Shown here: positions 31,744 through 32,070 of the stretch, piece after piece
How positions within the stretch are numbered: the stretch's first letter is position 1
How the letters are laid out: every line of letters begins with the position of its first letter
Assembly (NCBI GenBank): GCA_944322835.1
Contig: CALUQF010000005.1
Coordinates: forward strand, 1 to 32,070
Direction: 5' to 3'
Source of the DNA: Candidatus Gastranaerophilales bacterium
GTDB taxonomy: Bacteria; Cyanobacteriota; Vampirovibrionia; Gastranaerophilales; Gastranaerophilaceae
DNA: 32,070 nucleotides
Made by a program: the position numbers and the translations under genes
Notes under the pieces: model-generated
Seen by the model: the letters and a program-made list of their open reading frames with translations, nothing else
Databases searched by the model: none
Told to the model about the DNA's origin: nothing

Positions 31744-32070
31744 CTATTTGCTGAAATATCTTGCAAGCAAGCCGTCAAAACCGCGTCCGTGGCGAGCTTC
31801 GTCTTTTGCCATTTCATGAACTGTATCGTGAATAGCATCAAGACCTAAAGCTTTTGCCTTTTTAGCGATATCCATTTTGCCTGAGCAAGCGCCGAATTCA
31901 GCTTCTGCACGTAATTCAAGATTTTTCTTAGTAGAATTTGTAACAACTTCTCCTAACAATTCTGCAAATCTTGAAGCGTGATCAGCTTCTTCAAAAGCGT
32001 ATCTCTTGAATGCTTCTGCAATTTCAGGATAACCTTCTCTGTCAGCCTGTCTTGCCATTGCAATATACAT
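31744..32070 (-). CDS. Rubrerythrin-type ferritin-like protein (5' end outside window)
   Basis: The last 108 residues are visible; the ATG at the very edge ([20 protein letters not shown]) is probably internal because the family normally has an earlier first helix and often a rubredoxin domain. The diiron ligands visible are Glu28 and His31 (FEEADH) and Glu91 and His94 (DEARHGRGF), numbered from that Met. Rubrerythrins reduce hydrogen peroxide in the cytoplasm of anaerobes. The stop region is a 12-nt tandem duplication (AAACTATTTGCT, 31729-31752), giving a second in-frame stop just after the first. Confidence 0.9.
   Translation of the reverse strand: MYIAMARQADREGYPEIAEAFKRYAFEEADHASRFAELLGEVVTNSTKKNLELRAEAEFGACSGKMDIAKKAKALGLDAIHDTVHEMAKDEARHGRGFDGLLARYFSK

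Noticed and set aside
31488-31841. Open frame of 117 codons overlapping the rubrerythrin gene and the repeats
   Set aside because: It runs through the 82-nt repeat and terminator hairpin and overlaps a well-supported gene on the same strand in another frame.

Overview
The window is about 32 kb of AT-rich bacterial DNA with tightly packed genes, mostly on the minus strand. The marker set suggests the non-photosynthetic relatives of Cyanobacteria (Melainabacteria/Vampirovibrionia, possibly the gut order Gastranaerophilales). This is an inference. It rests on an 11-subunit complex I without the NADH module, an endonuclease-type MutL, anaerobe-type proteins (a rubrerythrin and a C_GCAxxG_C_C protein), a protein with an N-terminal 'VQFSG' segment, and short GTTGGGT...ACCCAAC hairpin repeats of a kind common in cyanobacterial genomes. 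No rRNA or tRNA is present to confirm it.

Layout. Positions 1-2010 hold the 3' part of mutL and a small membrane/coiled-coil protein, closed by a bidirectional terminator. Positions 2010-7137 hold a two-gene minus-strand unit: a large superfamily 1 helicase with a C-terminal nuclease-like domain, followed 7 nt later by a PIF1-type helicase with a C-terminal winged-helix-like domain. It has its own promoter and terminator and is the best candidate here for an undescribed, possibly defensive, system. Positions 7320-9666 hold an endonuclease IV-like TIM barrel, a formyltransferase, and a C_GCAxxG_C_C redox-type protein whose stop overlaps the formyltransferase start.

Positions 9815-21615 hold a complete nuoABCDHIJKLMN operon read right to left, with an unrecognised 613-residue protein just beyond nuoN. 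NuoE, F and G are absent, so the electron donor is probably not NADH bound by the usual module; ferredoxin is the obvious alternative. Two gaps of this operon are filled with repeats, and NuoL lacks about 20 residues of a normally conserved loop.

Positions 21698-22342 hold a secreted TPR protein. Positions 22649-25917 form the classical DUF177-rpmF-plsX-fabH cluster (ribosomal protein L32 plus the start of lipid synthesis), led by an 81-residue unknown and divergent from tsaC. L32 carries a long charged tail. Positions 26702-28314 hold a Fic-family AMP-transferase with a clear promoter and an EF-hand protein. Positions 28413-31103 are alaS, which has a palindromic repeat inserted in frame and an extra Cys/His-rich insert. 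Positions 31104-31743 are non-coding and built almost entirely of repeats. A partial rubrerythrin runs off the right edge.

A recurrent theme is repeat families shared between distant places: a GC-rich palindrome in alaS, upstream of alaS and inside the nuo operon; an 82-nt exact direct repeat; and at least three GTTGGGT/ACCCAAC hairpins.
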